From the NCBI GenBank assembly GCA_958423535.1, contig CATZRJ010000001.1:43725-107724 (forward strand): a stretch of DNA of 64,000 nucleotides, given 5' to 3'. Made by a program: the position numbers and the translations under genes. The first letter of the stretch is position 1, and each line of letters starts with the position of its first letter. The notes beneath the pieces are model-generated. The model searched no databases. It worked only from the letters and a program-made list of their open reading frames with translations, and was not told the DNA's origin. Below, piece by piece: positions 55,801-64,000 of the stretch. The stretch is from an uncultured Collinsella sp. (lineage in GTDB: Bacteria > Actinomycetota > Coriobacteriia > Coriobacteriales > Coriobacteriaceae).

Positions 55801-56470
55801 CGGTCGTGGCCTTGCTTGCGCCCAGCGCCGCACGATAGGCATCGGCAAGCGCCGAGGCGTCGGCCTGGCCGCGCGCCACGCACACATCGTCCATGCCGCC
55901 CGGAAGCTGGCTCGATAGCTCCAGCAGGTCGCGCACCAGGCCTTTGATGGTGGTACCGGCGCCAAACGACCCGCCCTCGCCCGCCATGGGATACCAGGCG
56001 TAGAGGGCCTTAAGCGAAGTGGCGAGCTCGGGCGCGGCATCGGGCGCCGTCGCGCGCCCCAGCACATGCTCGACAGCCTGATCCATAAGCTCATCGGTAT
56101 CGGTAAGCACCGTGAACTCGGGGTCGATGCCCAGCTCCAGCGCATGCGCGCGCAGGATACGCGAGCACATGCCGTGAATGGTCGAGATCCAAGCGTCGTC
56201 GACGGTCAGGGCCTCCTCGTCCATACCCTCTTCGATAAGCGCACGGCGCACGCGGTCGCGAATCTCGGCCGCGGCGTCTTTGGTAAAGGTAATGGCGAGC
56301 ACCTGGTCCAGATGCTCGACAAACGGACCGGATTCGGGCGAGAGCGCATAGACGATGCGGCGCGTGAGGGTAAAGGTCTTGCCCGAGCCGGCACCTGCCG
56401 AGACAAACAGCGGGCGGTCGAGCGTTTTGACGACTTGCAGCTGTTGCGGCATCAAGGTCGAAAGATCCAT
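52844..56470 (-). CDS. addA: AddA-type UvrD helicase/nuclease
   Basis: A 1,208-residue helicase-nuclease subunit. The UvrD motor has FVSAGAGSGKTFTLTRR (near residue 24), MIDEFQDTDQMQVDLIR, SIYRFRGAEVEVF and VMTVHASKGLEYPVV. The C-terminal nuclease has GAIDALA and ALVIDYKTGGTPDE (about 1122-1148). It resects double-strand DNA breaks with AddB and gives RecA its substrate. The start MDLSTLMPQQ lies three bases past the end of addB, so the two are translated together. Confidence 0.9.
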   Translation of the reverse strand: MDLSTLMPQQLQVVKTLDRPLFVSAGAGSGKTFTLTRRIVYALSPESGPFVEHLDQVLAITFTKDAAAEIRDRVRRALIEEGMDEEALTVDDAWISTIHGMCSRILRAHALELGIDPEFTVLTDTDELMDQAVEHVLGRATAPDAAPELATSLKALYAWYPMAGEGGSFGAGTTIKGLVRDLLELSSQLPGGMDDVCVARGQADASALADAYRAALGASKATTEKAQVALDAIDAFEASGKTMEDAARLMMSCGMPRASKAFPKEQVELLKAEAADAFINIVLACGGPALDALVALARAVEAEYRALKAGQSALDNNDLLRMAYEALRDYPAIRAAYEGRFKMVMIDEFQDTDQMQVDLIRYLTGAGERALCTVGDAQQSIYRFRGAEVEVFRRQERKVGSTTASETAFASDAPAGELVKLVRNFRSHDEVLRYVARVFDGGTGGLMQGFLDLEPSDKRKDKLKAKASRRQALFVAGGSTQERTQAKARAIAERFRALADEKQPQGSMVLLLGRMTNADVYAQAFRDQGLDCVIAGGSVFAQAAEVQTVRALVCALANPADTAQGLMPLLASPMFALGAQEFLALATKLDDQTGETSRRNIDAGIMSDSDVPGLQNLPLVTRAREVLRYALRRVGRDSFAAIARDAVNASGWFVRLAQRGPEGKAIAANVLKALDAVAEAEAELGNSPRSIALAFDRFLAGKEAPGALNEEGDGAVRIMTVHASKGLEYPVVAVAECFGVRKPSGAAQMGRVEGGAQVVALPARFDGVKLADGTFVKGDDVKKQFEHAFKGKGTSLWLPPELMEDVCATGSPAEAFARLRNDDLQLSLEERARLLYVAMTRARELVILAMDAGVSRGKVTAPTFDVEIDLTYDVLRRILPADSLDMPQLDSDRLVFDNSKPGDYELISLADFTFGEQAFEATASLDVEGRLVRGDADAADNAARSTVPGPADPKPDSFELVYPQAVGVRMGICPYPMRDSYSYSSIAAALHAETEDRAAEAHVPMDEVGDDAESDGSEMTDADVAAVGPAGNPMALGSAFHAACQWLIEMGADALPAARADALARLWRLTPEQRERFDVALNRWLKSAVRADLLAWPCVRAEVPFFSLGCEDEDIARYGAYAEGAIDALATNPADPSRALVIDYKTGGTPDETPDQLLEKHALQARVYADVLHKAGFEAVTVKFVRVEQPDPTIFVEPAEPQVVTYNF

Positions 56471-56473
56471 GGT

Positions 56474-59400
56474 CTACACGTCCCTCCTTACAAACGTTCC
56501 TTCGTGGTTATACGAGCAGCGCGCATGCGCGGCTTGCGCCGACGTCGGGTCGACAGCGGCGACGTCGCCCGCCTCGAGTTCGTGCAAGCGCTCGGCAATG
56601 CCGGCCTCCACGCGGTCGAGCAGCGCATCGAAGTCCATGTTGCCGCCCTCGCCCGGAAAGCCCTTCTTGAGGCCCGGGATGCGACCGTCGCCGCGCTCTT
56701 CCTCGAGCAACTCGGCGCTCGCCGCACCACGCAGCGCGGGCTTGCCGCCCTTGGTCGAAAAATAGAGCGCAGCACGGGTATCTAGGCCCAGCGCCCGACG
56801 CATGGCCTGGGCGTAGATGAGTGTCTGGGTATGGGGCGGCAGCCAGCGCGGGTCGTCGATGGGGGCCTCGCCCGACTCCTCGTCGCGCACCGTGGGGTCG
56901 GCGAGCTTAAACTCCTCGACACCCGAACGATGCTTGTAGTCGATTACCACGGCGCGATTCTCGGCATCCACGTCAACGCGGTCGATGCGCCCACCGAGCG
57001 GCCAACCGGCATACTCGACCTGGAGCTCGTTGAACGCAAACTCCAGGTAGCGCGGCGCGAAGGGCGCGAGCGCCTCGGACTCGTAGGCGAGCACGCCCTC
57101 CAGTTGCGGCAAGATCTCGGCCGCCTGGCGCTCCTCCACTGGAGAGAGCGGCACCAGCGGGCCCTCGGTACCGCGCTTGCCGGCGTGCTCGGCCAGGGTC
57201 TCGGCAAAGACCTCGTGCAGCAGCTCCTTCGCGCGCGGCAGATTCATGGGCGTCACGCGCTCCATGCCCTCCTGCGGAAGACGTGCATGCAAGTGCTCCA
57301 GCACGTCATGGACAAAGTTGCCCTTCTCCATGTTGCCAAAGCCCGCATCGATGGACTGAGGTTTGACGCGATACGAGACGAACCAGCACAGCGGGCAGGT
57401 GGAATAGGCCTCGATCTGCGAGGCGGACGTCAGGCGCGGCACGAGCGGCGCGTCCTCGCCCTCGCCATCGCGACGACGCAGGACCAAATACGGCACGGCC
57501 TCGGCACTCAGATGCTGAGGGGCTTCACAGGTCACGCGCTCGCGCTTGAGACCTTCGCCTGCCGCGGGATCGAAGTCCTTTACGATATCACCCTCACCCA
57601 CGCACTTCGCCTTGTCGGCGCCAGCGGCTTTAGCGTCACCAGCGGTCTTAGCGTCGTCAGCGATCTTAGCGCCGTCAGCCTCGGCATGCGCCCGCAACTC
57701 GGTCCACACGGCAGCCGGATAGCACTCGCGCGCCTGGCGATCGTGGGTCACACGGGCGAGCGTAACCGGGCCGCGTGACGCCTGCATCGCGTGGCCAAAG
57801 CGCGCGCGCAGCAAGGCCGCGGGCTCAAGCGTCACGCCCTCGCGACCAAGGCTCGCCGTCAGCGTGGCCAGCGGCCCCTCCTCGTGCGAGAGCGGATAGC
57901 TGTCCAGATCGACATCGGCAAACAGCACGGCATCGTAGCTGCCGGGGCGCAGAGCTGCCGCATCGGCAAGCGAAGCAAAACGAACCTGAGCACGTGGCGC
58001 ACGGTCAACCTCGTAGGTCTCGTAATCGTAGGCGGTGCTACGCTTGTCCACCTTGGTGCGAATGCCATCGAGCACGGGCACGGTCGCGGCCTGCGACACG
58101 TCGAGCACGCGGGCGCCATTCATAAGGATGTCGATGACGTGGCGCAACAAGGCCACCTCCGCCTGGCGACGAGCCTGACCGTCAAGGCCTCCAAGGGCGC
58201 GATCGGGCAACGCCTCGGCAACGGCAAGCATGGCCTTGAGCGCCGTCACGGGCTTGTCACGCCACAGCGCCTGGAACACGTCCGAAACCACACACGGTAC
58301 GTTCTTAAACCAGTTGTCGTCGCTCGCCGCCTTGCGCGCGCCCCTCACCTGGCCTTGGACACTCTGCAGCAGGCTCTTAACGCTCGCGGTAGTCTTGCTA
58401 CGCGAGAGACGCATATTCTTATCGAAGGCACGGGCATTGACGGCATCAGCGCCCGAAAGCGGACTGTAGATCCAGTCGGTAAGCTCCGGCGCGGGCCACC
58501 ACTCGGTCTTTGACGCCGTGCCCTCATCGGCGGCCTTCATGCGCTCGATCAGGCCGGCAAGCGCCGCAAACTGCCTGCCCGCAATGGATTGGGAAAACGC
58601 CGTGAACTCAGTTGTCTCGGCAGCGATATGGCGAGCCGCCAGACGAGAGGCGAGCTCACCGAACAGCTGGGGTGCCCGGGCAGAAACGACGAGCACGCGC
58701 ACGGGGTCGGTGGGCATTGCAGTAGCTTTATCGGCCTTGGGCTCCTTGTGCGCTTTCACCAACTTATCGATGGCGTCCGCATAGACATGAGCACGGGCAT
58801 GGGGGCCGGCGACCTCAATAAAGGCAGGCTGAGCGGCGGTCCCGCAAGCGGCATCAGACGCGACGGCGTCCTCCCCCAGCGGCGCGACCTCAAACAGCAC
58901 ACCGCGGGCATCAAATGCCACGGCAAGCTCCTCGCGCATCGCCGCCTGCTCGCGGGCAAGCAGCACGACGACCTCTCCCCCATTGTTCGCCACGGCAGAC
59001 AGCAGCTCGAGCAGTGCGTACGTAAACGACGTGATACCGCGCACGCATACGGCGCGGGTGCACGCCGGCAGGCTATCGGCCAGGACACCGGCCATAATGT
59101 CGGCTGCCTCGCAGGGCTCGACCATATCTCGACGGTCCAAACCGTCCGCATATGCGCGCAAAAGCTCGAACACACGAGCCTCGGCATCGCTTTTTGGCTC
59201 AGGCTGGCAATTGTTTCCACGGCATCGCTCGGCCGTCGTCCCCGCCACACCCGGCAGCACGTCGCGGGCCATGCGCGCGAGCATGCGCACCGTGCCCTGA
59301 CTGCGCGAAAGCGGCTGCAAATCGGCATCGTCGAGACGCGTTACCATGTCCGAAAACAGCATCTGGCGTTGCAGGTTGTCCACGAAACCGCGTCCGTCGC

Positions 59401-59623
59401 CCAAAAGCTCCCAAAGCGAGCGAAGCCACGATGTAGGCGTCTTGTAGTCGATACCTAGTGAAACCCCGGCTTCCGCCGCATCATGACGGCACAGGTCGAG
59501 CTCGGCAAACGTAGGCGCCAGCAGCACGGCACGTCCGTGGCGGGCAATAAGGTCGGCAAGCAACGCCGACTCGGCATCGCTCAAATCCGTGCCGGCATTG
59601 GTGGTATAGATTCGAACAGGCAT
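56474..59623 (-). CDS. addB: AddB-type exonuclease subunit
   Basis: A 1,049-residue AddB/RexB-like protein. The N-terminal part is an inactivated helicase fold, and the C-terminal PD-(D/E)XK nuclease has GGRIDRVDVDAENRAVVIDY followed by KHR (about 876-897). YSTCPLCWFVSY (near 743) has the first cysteines seen in iron-sulfur AddB, but the C-terminal cluster is reduced to a single Cys in ARCSYNHEG, so a complete 4Fe-4S site is doubtful. It lies three bases ahead of addA in a two-gene operon. Confidence 0.85.
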   Translation of the reverse strand: MPVRIYTTNAGTDLSDAESALLADLIARHGRAVLLAPTFAELDLCRHDAAEAGVSLGIDYKTPTSWLRSLWELLGDGRGFVDNLQRQMLFSDMVTRLDDADLQPLSRSQGTVRMLARMARDVLPGVAGTTAERCRGNNCQPEPKSDAEARVFELLRAYADGLDRRDMVEPCEAADIMAGVLADSLPACTRAVCVRGITSFTYALLELLSAVANNGGEVVVLLAREQAAMREELAVAFDARGVLFEVAPLGEDAVASDAACGTAAQPAFIEVAGPHARAHVYADAIDKLVKAHKEPKADKATAMPTDPVRVLVVSARAPQLFGELASRLAARHIAAETTEFTAFSQSIAGRQFAALAGLIERMKAADEGTASKTEWWPAPELTDWIYSPLSGADAVNARAFDKNMRLSRSKTTASVKSLLQSVQGQVRGARKAASDDNWFKNVPCVVSDVFQALWRDKPVTALKAMLAVAEALPDRALGGLDGQARRQAEVALLRHVIDILMNGARVLDVSQAATVPVLDGIRTKVDKRSTAYDYETYEVDRAPRAQVRFASLADAAALRPGSYDAVLFADVDLDSYPLSHEEGPLATLTASLGREGVTLEPAALLRARFGHAMQASRGPVTLARVTHDRQARECYPAAVWTELRAHAEADGAKIADDAKTAGDAKAAGADKAKCVGEGDIVKDFDPAAGEGLKRERVTCEAPQHLSAEAVPYLVLRRRDGEGEDAPLVPRLTSASQIEAYSTCPLCWFVSYRVKPQSIDAGFGNMEKGNFVHDVLEHLHARLPQEGMERVTPMNLPRAKELLHEVFAETLAEHAGKRGTEGPLVPLSPVEERQAAEILPQLEGVLAYESEALAPFAPRYLEFAFNELQVEYAGWPLGGRIDRVDVDAENRAVVIDYKHRSGVEEFKLADPTVRDEESGEAPIDDPRWLPPHTQTLIYAQAMRRALGLDTRAALYFSTKGGKPALRGAASAELLEEERGDGRIPGLKKGFPGEGGNMDFDALLDRVEAGIAERLHELEAGDVAAVDPTSAQAAHARCSYNHEGTFVRRDV

Positions 59624-59705
59624 GGTCCTCCGCTCAAACCGTTCGCAATAATCAATGCATCCATCCTACCCGCCCAAGCGGACAGATTTGCCCCACGCCA
59701 ACAGA

Positions 59706-59794
59706 TTTGATCCCTTGGGGACGGAGGAAAACGGATCACCGAGGGGGTCTGTCTAACCCGGTGATCCGTTTTCCTCCGTCCCCAAGGGATCAAA
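59706..59794. repeat. GGGACGG-core palindrome with 36-bp perfect arms
   Basis: Positions 59706-59741 and 59759-59794 are exact reverse complements. The core (ggggacggaggaaaacggat) is shared with 38414-38498 and in part with 17873-17932. It separates addB and the YerC-type gene and abuts a terminator. Confidence 0.9.
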
Positions 59795-59819
59795 AAACCG
59801 CCCCCGGAGGAGCGGTTTT
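59792..59819 (-). terminator. Rho-independent terminator for the YerC-type gene
   Basis: On the minus strand aaaccgctcc pairs with ggggcggttt, followed by TTTT. It lies 23 bases beyond the gene stop. Confidence 0.8.
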
Positions 59820-59842
59820 GCACAATTCGTTTTTGGCGCGGC

Positions 59843-60142
59843 TTACTCGCCATCCTCCAGCTTAATGAGGATCTTGCGATAGCCACCGTACTCGCCGTTG
59901 AGCGCCTTGGACACACGGCTCACCGTGGTGGACGAAGCGCCGGTACGGGCCTGAACCTCGACATAGGGCTCGCCCTCGTCCAGGTAACGCGCGACCTGCA
60001 GACGCTGCGATAGATCGCAAATCTCGCGCGGCGTGCAGATATCGGTCAAAAACGCTTGGATATCTTTCTCGTCGTCCAAAAGGCTAAATGCGTGGACCAG
60101 CTGCTTGACATCAGGCTTGTCAAACATGTTCTCGATATTCAT
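59843..60142 (-). CDS. TrpR-like protein, YerC/YecD family
   Basis: A 99-residue DNA-binding protein. The helix-turn-helix is at VQARTGASSTTVSRVSKALN (about residues 61-80), with the TrpR-like helices before it (FLTDICTPREICDLSQRLQV). YerC/YecD proteins are Trp-repressor-like but usually act as unknown regulators. No operator or target is evident here. It is monocistronic between AddB and the divergent holin-like gene. Confidence 0.88.
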   Translation of the reverse strand: MNIENMFDKPDVKQLVHAFSLLDDEKDIQAFLTDICTPREICDLSQRLQVARYLDEGEPYVEVQARTGASSTTVSRVSKALNGEYGGYRKILIKLEDGE

Positions 60143-60464
60143 CGATCACCGCCAAACCCGCCAAAAGGCATCGAAGTTGATACTGACATCGGGCATCGCT
60201 CGCCCGTTCTATGCAATAGGGCAACGCCTGTGGCTTTTGCCCGTAGCAGTTTAGCACACCACCAAACTAAAGCGACAAGACTCTCTGCCAGCGGCGCATT
60301 TTTTAGGACGAGCGCCGTTTTGAAACCGAATGCGCACGCAAGCTCCACGAATATCTGAGACAATGGGCGCCCAAACAAGGCCGTGCCCCGCACCCATCCA
60401 AGTTGCAAAGGCATGTGCCCCTCACGCCTCTTTGCCACGCCATGCGCAAGAAAGGATTCCCACC

Positions 60465-60830
60465 ATGCGCTTTTTGCTCAACTGGCTTTTAACCTCAATC
60501 GCCATCGCGATTGCAACGTTTCTCGTCCCCGGCATTCAGCCCTTCGGCATGGCCGACGCCTGGGTCTGCTTTGCCTTCGTGGGACTGTTCCTCAACATCG
60601 TCGACTCGCTCGTCAAGCCGTTCCTGACGGTCATCTCGCTGCCGCTCACTATTATCACGCTTGGTATTTTTCAGCTCGTAGTCAACAGCTTTATGCTCGA
60701 GCTGGCCAGCTACCTGTCGGTCAATCTGTTGGGCGCGGGTATCTCCATTGCCGGCTTTGGATCAGCCTTTATGGGCAGCATCCTGGTATCCATCATGCGC
60801 AGCATTCTCGACAGCATCGCCAGGAACTAA
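60465..60830 (+). CDS. Phage-holin-like membrane protein (PF04020 type)
   Basis: A 121-residue protein with four hydrophobic segments (MRFLLNWLLTSIAIAIATFL..., AWVCFAFVGLFLNIVDSLV, LTVISLPLTIITLGIFQLVV, and a C-terminal pair). It belongs to the small 'phage holin family' membrane proteins found across bacteria; no lysis function is implied. AAAGGATT lies before the ATG at 60465. It ends at a strong terminator. Confidence 0.82.
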   Translation: MRFLLNWLLTSIAIAIATFLVPGIQPFGMADAWVCFAFVGLFLNIVDSLVKPFLTVISLPLTIITLGIFQLVVNSFMLELASYLSVNLLGAGISIAGFGSAFMGSILVSIMRSILDSIARN

Positions 60831-60865
60831 AGCAACCTGATACGGACCGCCACAACACGCCAAAA

Positions 60866-60899
60866 GAAGGCCGTCCATCGCAACGATGGGCGGCCTTGT
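60866..60899 (+). terminator. Rho-independent terminator after the holin-like gene
   Basis: aaggccgtccatcg pairs with cgatgggcggcctt around a three-base loop, followed by a modest T-containing tail. Confidence 0.82.
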
Positions 60900-60966
60900 C
60901 ATTTGTCAAGCCTCAGAAGGCAAGAAAATCTACCATTTCTACCCCGTCCCCAAATGGCAGGTGGGG

Positions 60967-61395
60967 CTAGATGACGTAGTCGTAGCCCTCGTTGGGGGCG
61001 ACGAGCGCATCGAGCGTCACACCGTCGAGGTAGTCGTTGATGAGCTTGTCAAGGTTCTTCCACACGCCAAGTGTAGGACACTCGTCCGAACGCGAGCAGC
61101 CCTTGCAGTCGCCGTCCAGGCATGCGACCGGTGCCAGACTGCCCTCGGTCAGGCGCAAGATCTCGCCCACCGTGTACTGCTCGGGCGGGCGCGTGAGCAC
61201 GTAGCCGCCGCCCTTGCCGCGCATGCCCGAGAGCATATTGGCGCGAACGAGCGTAGCCAAAATGTTCTCCAGATATTTCTCCGAAATCCCCTGACGCGCG
61301 GCGATCTCTTTGAGGGGAATGCGGCCTGCCGCCTGGTGCTCGGCCAGGTCGACCATAACGCGCAGGGCATATCTGCCCTTTGTGGAAACCAACAT
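60967..61395 (-). CDS. Rrf2-family regulator with four-cysteine cluster
   Basis: A 142-residue winged-helix regulator. STKGRYALRVMVDLA starts the DNA-binding domain, and LKEIAARQGISEKYLENIL is the recognition helix. Cysteines 92, 97, 100 and 106 form CX4CX2CX5C, close to the [2Fe-2S] ligands of IscR (Cys92, Cys98, Cys104). It could sense iron-sulfur or sulfur status, as IscR does, or resemble CymR, which controls cysK. It is divergently placed 253 bases from cysK. No suf/isc genes are in view. Confidence 0.9.
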   Translation of the reverse strand: MLVSTKGRYALRVMVDLAEHQAAGRIPLKEIAARQGISEKYLENILATLVRANMLSGMRGKGGGYVLTRPPEQYTVGEILRLTEGSLAPVACLDGDCKGCSRSDECPTLGVWKNLDKLINDYLDGVTLDALVAPNEGYDYVI

Positions 61396-61512
61396 ATATA
61401 TTGCTGCCTTTCGGTCTTTTAATTCGTAGAAATTCTAGCCGAAAAATTGGTTTTGAAAATACCTATTCCCGTCAAGATGGTTAATCGACTCGTAATAATC
61501 TTCTATTTCCTA

Positions 61513-61541
61513 TTGCGTTACTAGGCTTTAGTGCCTACTAT
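61513..61541 (+). promoter_or_regulatory. cysK promoter with palindromic operator in the spacer
   Basis: TTGCGT (61513-61518) and TACTAT (61536-61541) are separated by 17 bases, a good sigma-70-type promoter. The spacer contains taggc (61522-61526) and gccta (61533-61537), a dyad positioned to block polymerase. The Rrf2 regulator divergent from cysK is the obvious candidate to bind it. Confidence 0.6.
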
Positions 61542-61648
61542 GCTTGCCAACAGCAAAACGAACAACCTATAAGGTTTGTGGGTTTCGCTGTTACACACAC
61601 CGTAAAACCACACGGTATCCAGTCATTTGAACACTTTGGAGGTTCACC

Positions 61649-62587
<939 letters not shown>

Positions 62588-62766
62588 GGCCTGTCGCCCA
62601 TAGGTTGAGCCCAGGACGAGCCGGTCTCCTCTCTCCCGGCAGTCTGAGCCCATCCCATCAGGGTGTCCCACGAGACGTCCGAACTTGCTACAATGTCTGC
62701 GGCGCGGAACCAGCCTCCCGCGCCGCTTTTCTTTTTTGGCCACATGCCACCAAGGAGAACCTCCCC

Positions 62767-63867
62767 ATGCACAACAAGCGCGTGCTCGTCGCCATGAGTG
62801 GCGGCGTCGATTCCAGCGTGACTGCCTACCTGCTCAAGCGCCAGGGCTACGAATGCGTCGGTGCCACCATGCGCCTCACCTGTCCCGCGCCCGATCCCGT
62901 CACGGGTATGAGCAAAGTCGACCGCGACATCGCCGATGCAAAGGCCGTCGCCGAGCGCCTGGGGATACCCCACCACGTGCTCGACCTGCAGCAGACCTTC
63001 GACCGCAACGTTATCGAGCGCTTCGTGACTGCCTATCAGGAGGGACTGACGCCCAACCCGTGCATCATCTGCAACCGCCATATTAAGTTTGGCGCGCTGC
63101 TCGATGCGGCACTCGATATGGGCTGCGACTACATCGCCACGGGTCATTACGCCAAAATGAGCCAGGCGTCCGACGGAACCTGGCAGCTGCACCGCGGCGA
63201 AGATCCCAAAAAGGACCAAAGCTACTTTTTGTATTCGCTCACACAAGAGCGCCTGGCACGCACGATCTTTCCGCTGGCCGGACTGGACAAAGAGCGCGAC
63301 GTGCGCCGCATTGCCGCCGAGCAGGGCTTCATCAACGCCAAGAAGGCCGAGAGCGAGGATATCTGCTTTATCGCAGACGGCGACTACGCGGGCTATATCG
63401 AGCGCCGCTGCGGACATGCCGCTGCACCGGGCGACATCGTATGGCGCGACGGCAGCGTGGTCGGACGTCATAACGGCGCGCTGCGCTATACCATCGGCCA
63501 GCGCAAGGGCTTGGGCGTCGCGATGGCGCATCCCGTGTACGTAACGGGCGTCGATGCCGCCAACAACATTGTGCATCTGGGCGAGGCCGAGGACCTGACG
63601 GCCACAGCGCTCACGGCCAACGACTGGATCTGGAGCGCCCCCGCCGACCGCATGGAGGCAGAGCTCACGTCCGGCGGCATTCACGTGGGCGCCAAGTACC
63701 GCTACCGTCAAAAGGACCAGGCAGCAACCCTTACACGTGGCGAAGACGGGCAAATGCTGCTAACTTTTGACGAGCCGCAGCGAGCCATCGCCCCCGGCCA
63801 GGCAGTCGTTATCTACCGCGGCGACGTCGTCCTGGGCGGCGGCACGGTGACCGGCGCCATCAAATAA
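62767..63867 (+). CDS. mnmA: tRNA-specific 2-thiouridylase MnmA
   Basis: A 366-residue enzyme that thiolates U34 of tRNAs for Lys, Glu and Gln. SGGVDSS (residues 10-16) is the PP-loop that adenylates the tRNA; NPCIICN (near 100) and DICFI (near 200) supply the two catalytic cysteines. GHYAKM follows the first. AAGGAG precedes the ATG at 62767. Sulfur normally arrives through a cysteine desulfurase, which is not in the window; cysK nearby supplies cysteine. Confidence 0.96.
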   Translation: MHNKRVLVAMSGGVDSSVTAYLLKRQGYECVGATMRLTCPAPDPVTGMSKVDRDIADAKAVAERLGIPHHVLDLQQTFDRNVIERFVTAYQEGLTPNPCIICNRHIKFGALLDAALDMGCDYIATGHYAKMSQASDGTWQLHRGEDPKKDQSYFLYSLTQERLARTIFPLAGLDKERDVRRIAAEQGFINAKKAESEDICFIADGDYAGYIERRCGHAAAPGDIVWRDGSVVGRHNGALRYTIGQRKGLGVAMAHPVYVTGVDAANNIVHLGEAEDLTATALTANDWIWSAPADRMEAELTSGGIHVGAKYRYRQKDQAATLTRGEDGQMLLTFDEPQRAIAPGQAVVIYRGDVVLGGGTVTGAIK

Positions 63868-63892
63868 CAGCACTCCTCGATAAGTTGCGGTG

Positions 63893-64000
63893 AAATAGGG
63901 ACTGTTGGGGGTGCGGACAGAAAGTTGGACCGTGAAGCGGTCCGGACTGTGGAGTGGGAAGGATAAACTGGACTTTCTTTTAAGGATCCTCAAGCGTATT
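63893..64000 (+). mobile_element. Possible left end of an IS3-like element (cut by the window)
   Basis: After ttgcggtgaaatagggactg the sequence reads tgcggacagaaagttggacc, similar to the termini of IS3-family elements. No transposase is visible before the window ends. The preceding ttgcggtgaaatag resembles half of the palindrome at 52769. Confidence 0.3.

Overview
The window is a GC-rich, gene-dense bacterial chromosome segment. Its gene set (class III fructose-bisphosphatase, FchA-like cyclodeaminase with FolD and Fhs, AddAB, a methylation-type Rrf2/cysK/mnmA block, large Ig-repeat surface proteins and many intergenic palindromes) fits a gut Coriobacteriia close to Collinsella. That assignment is inferred from content and composition; no marker was searched. 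No rRNA, tRNA or CRISPR array was found.

Layout. 1-9.3 kb: a class I tRNA-ligase-like (MetRS-type) protein, an RsmB/NOP2-type RNA methyltransferase, a small membrane protein, a TIM-barrel protein, a DegV lipid-binding protein, fructose-1,6-bisphosphatase III and two tandem GtrA proteins. 9.4-17.8 kb (minus strand): a cobalamin-riboswitch-led operon encoding a roughly 2,380-residue surface protein (seven Ig-like units, three DUF4430/transcobalamin-like domains, a propeller-like region, an InlB-type repeat and a C-terminal membrane anchor) followed by a second, smaller DUF4430 membrane protein. 17.9-23.7 kb: UbiB-type kinase with a phasin-like partner, a C69 dipeptidase, a 226-bp palindromic element, FolD and its cyclodeaminase neighbour. 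24.1-26.5 kb: an LPXTG surface protein broken by a stop codon just after its signal peptide, and a lipoprotein. 26.8-30.5 kb: an accessory patch with HicA/HicB, an ADP-ribosylglycohydrolase and an IS110-family transposon with a candidate bridge-RNA leader. 30.5-38.3 kb: zinc-ribbon proteins (one frameshifted), an ATP-grasp ligase bracketed by a 168-bp direct duplication, a CDF metal exporter, a PASTA-like membrane protein and a Cys-rich small protein. 38.5-59.6 kb: formate-THF ligase, ruvCAB with a LexA-type box, a degenerate NAD-synthetase-like protein, superoxide reductase, a SWIM/SNF2 helicase, DnaE, AddA and AddB. 59.8-63.9 kb: a TrpR/YerC regulator, a holin-like membrane protein, an Rrf2 regulator divergent from cysK, and mnmA.

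Functional themes. Fhs, the cyclodeaminase and FolD together could convert formate to methylene-THF; the FolD lacks the lysine used for cyclohydrolase activity and the neighbour may supply that step. RuvCAB, AddAB, DnaE and the SNF2 protein form a DNA repair/replication cluster. CysK and MnmA join cysteine formation to tRNA thiolation, with an Rrf2 sensor alongside. The most interesting region is the riboswitch-controlled DUF4430 operon, which looks like a cell-surface corrinoid capture system: a Gram-positive analogue of the propeller-based BtuG strategy built from transcobalamin-like domains. Several kinds of perfect long inverted repeats lie between genes and appear to be non-autonomous elements.
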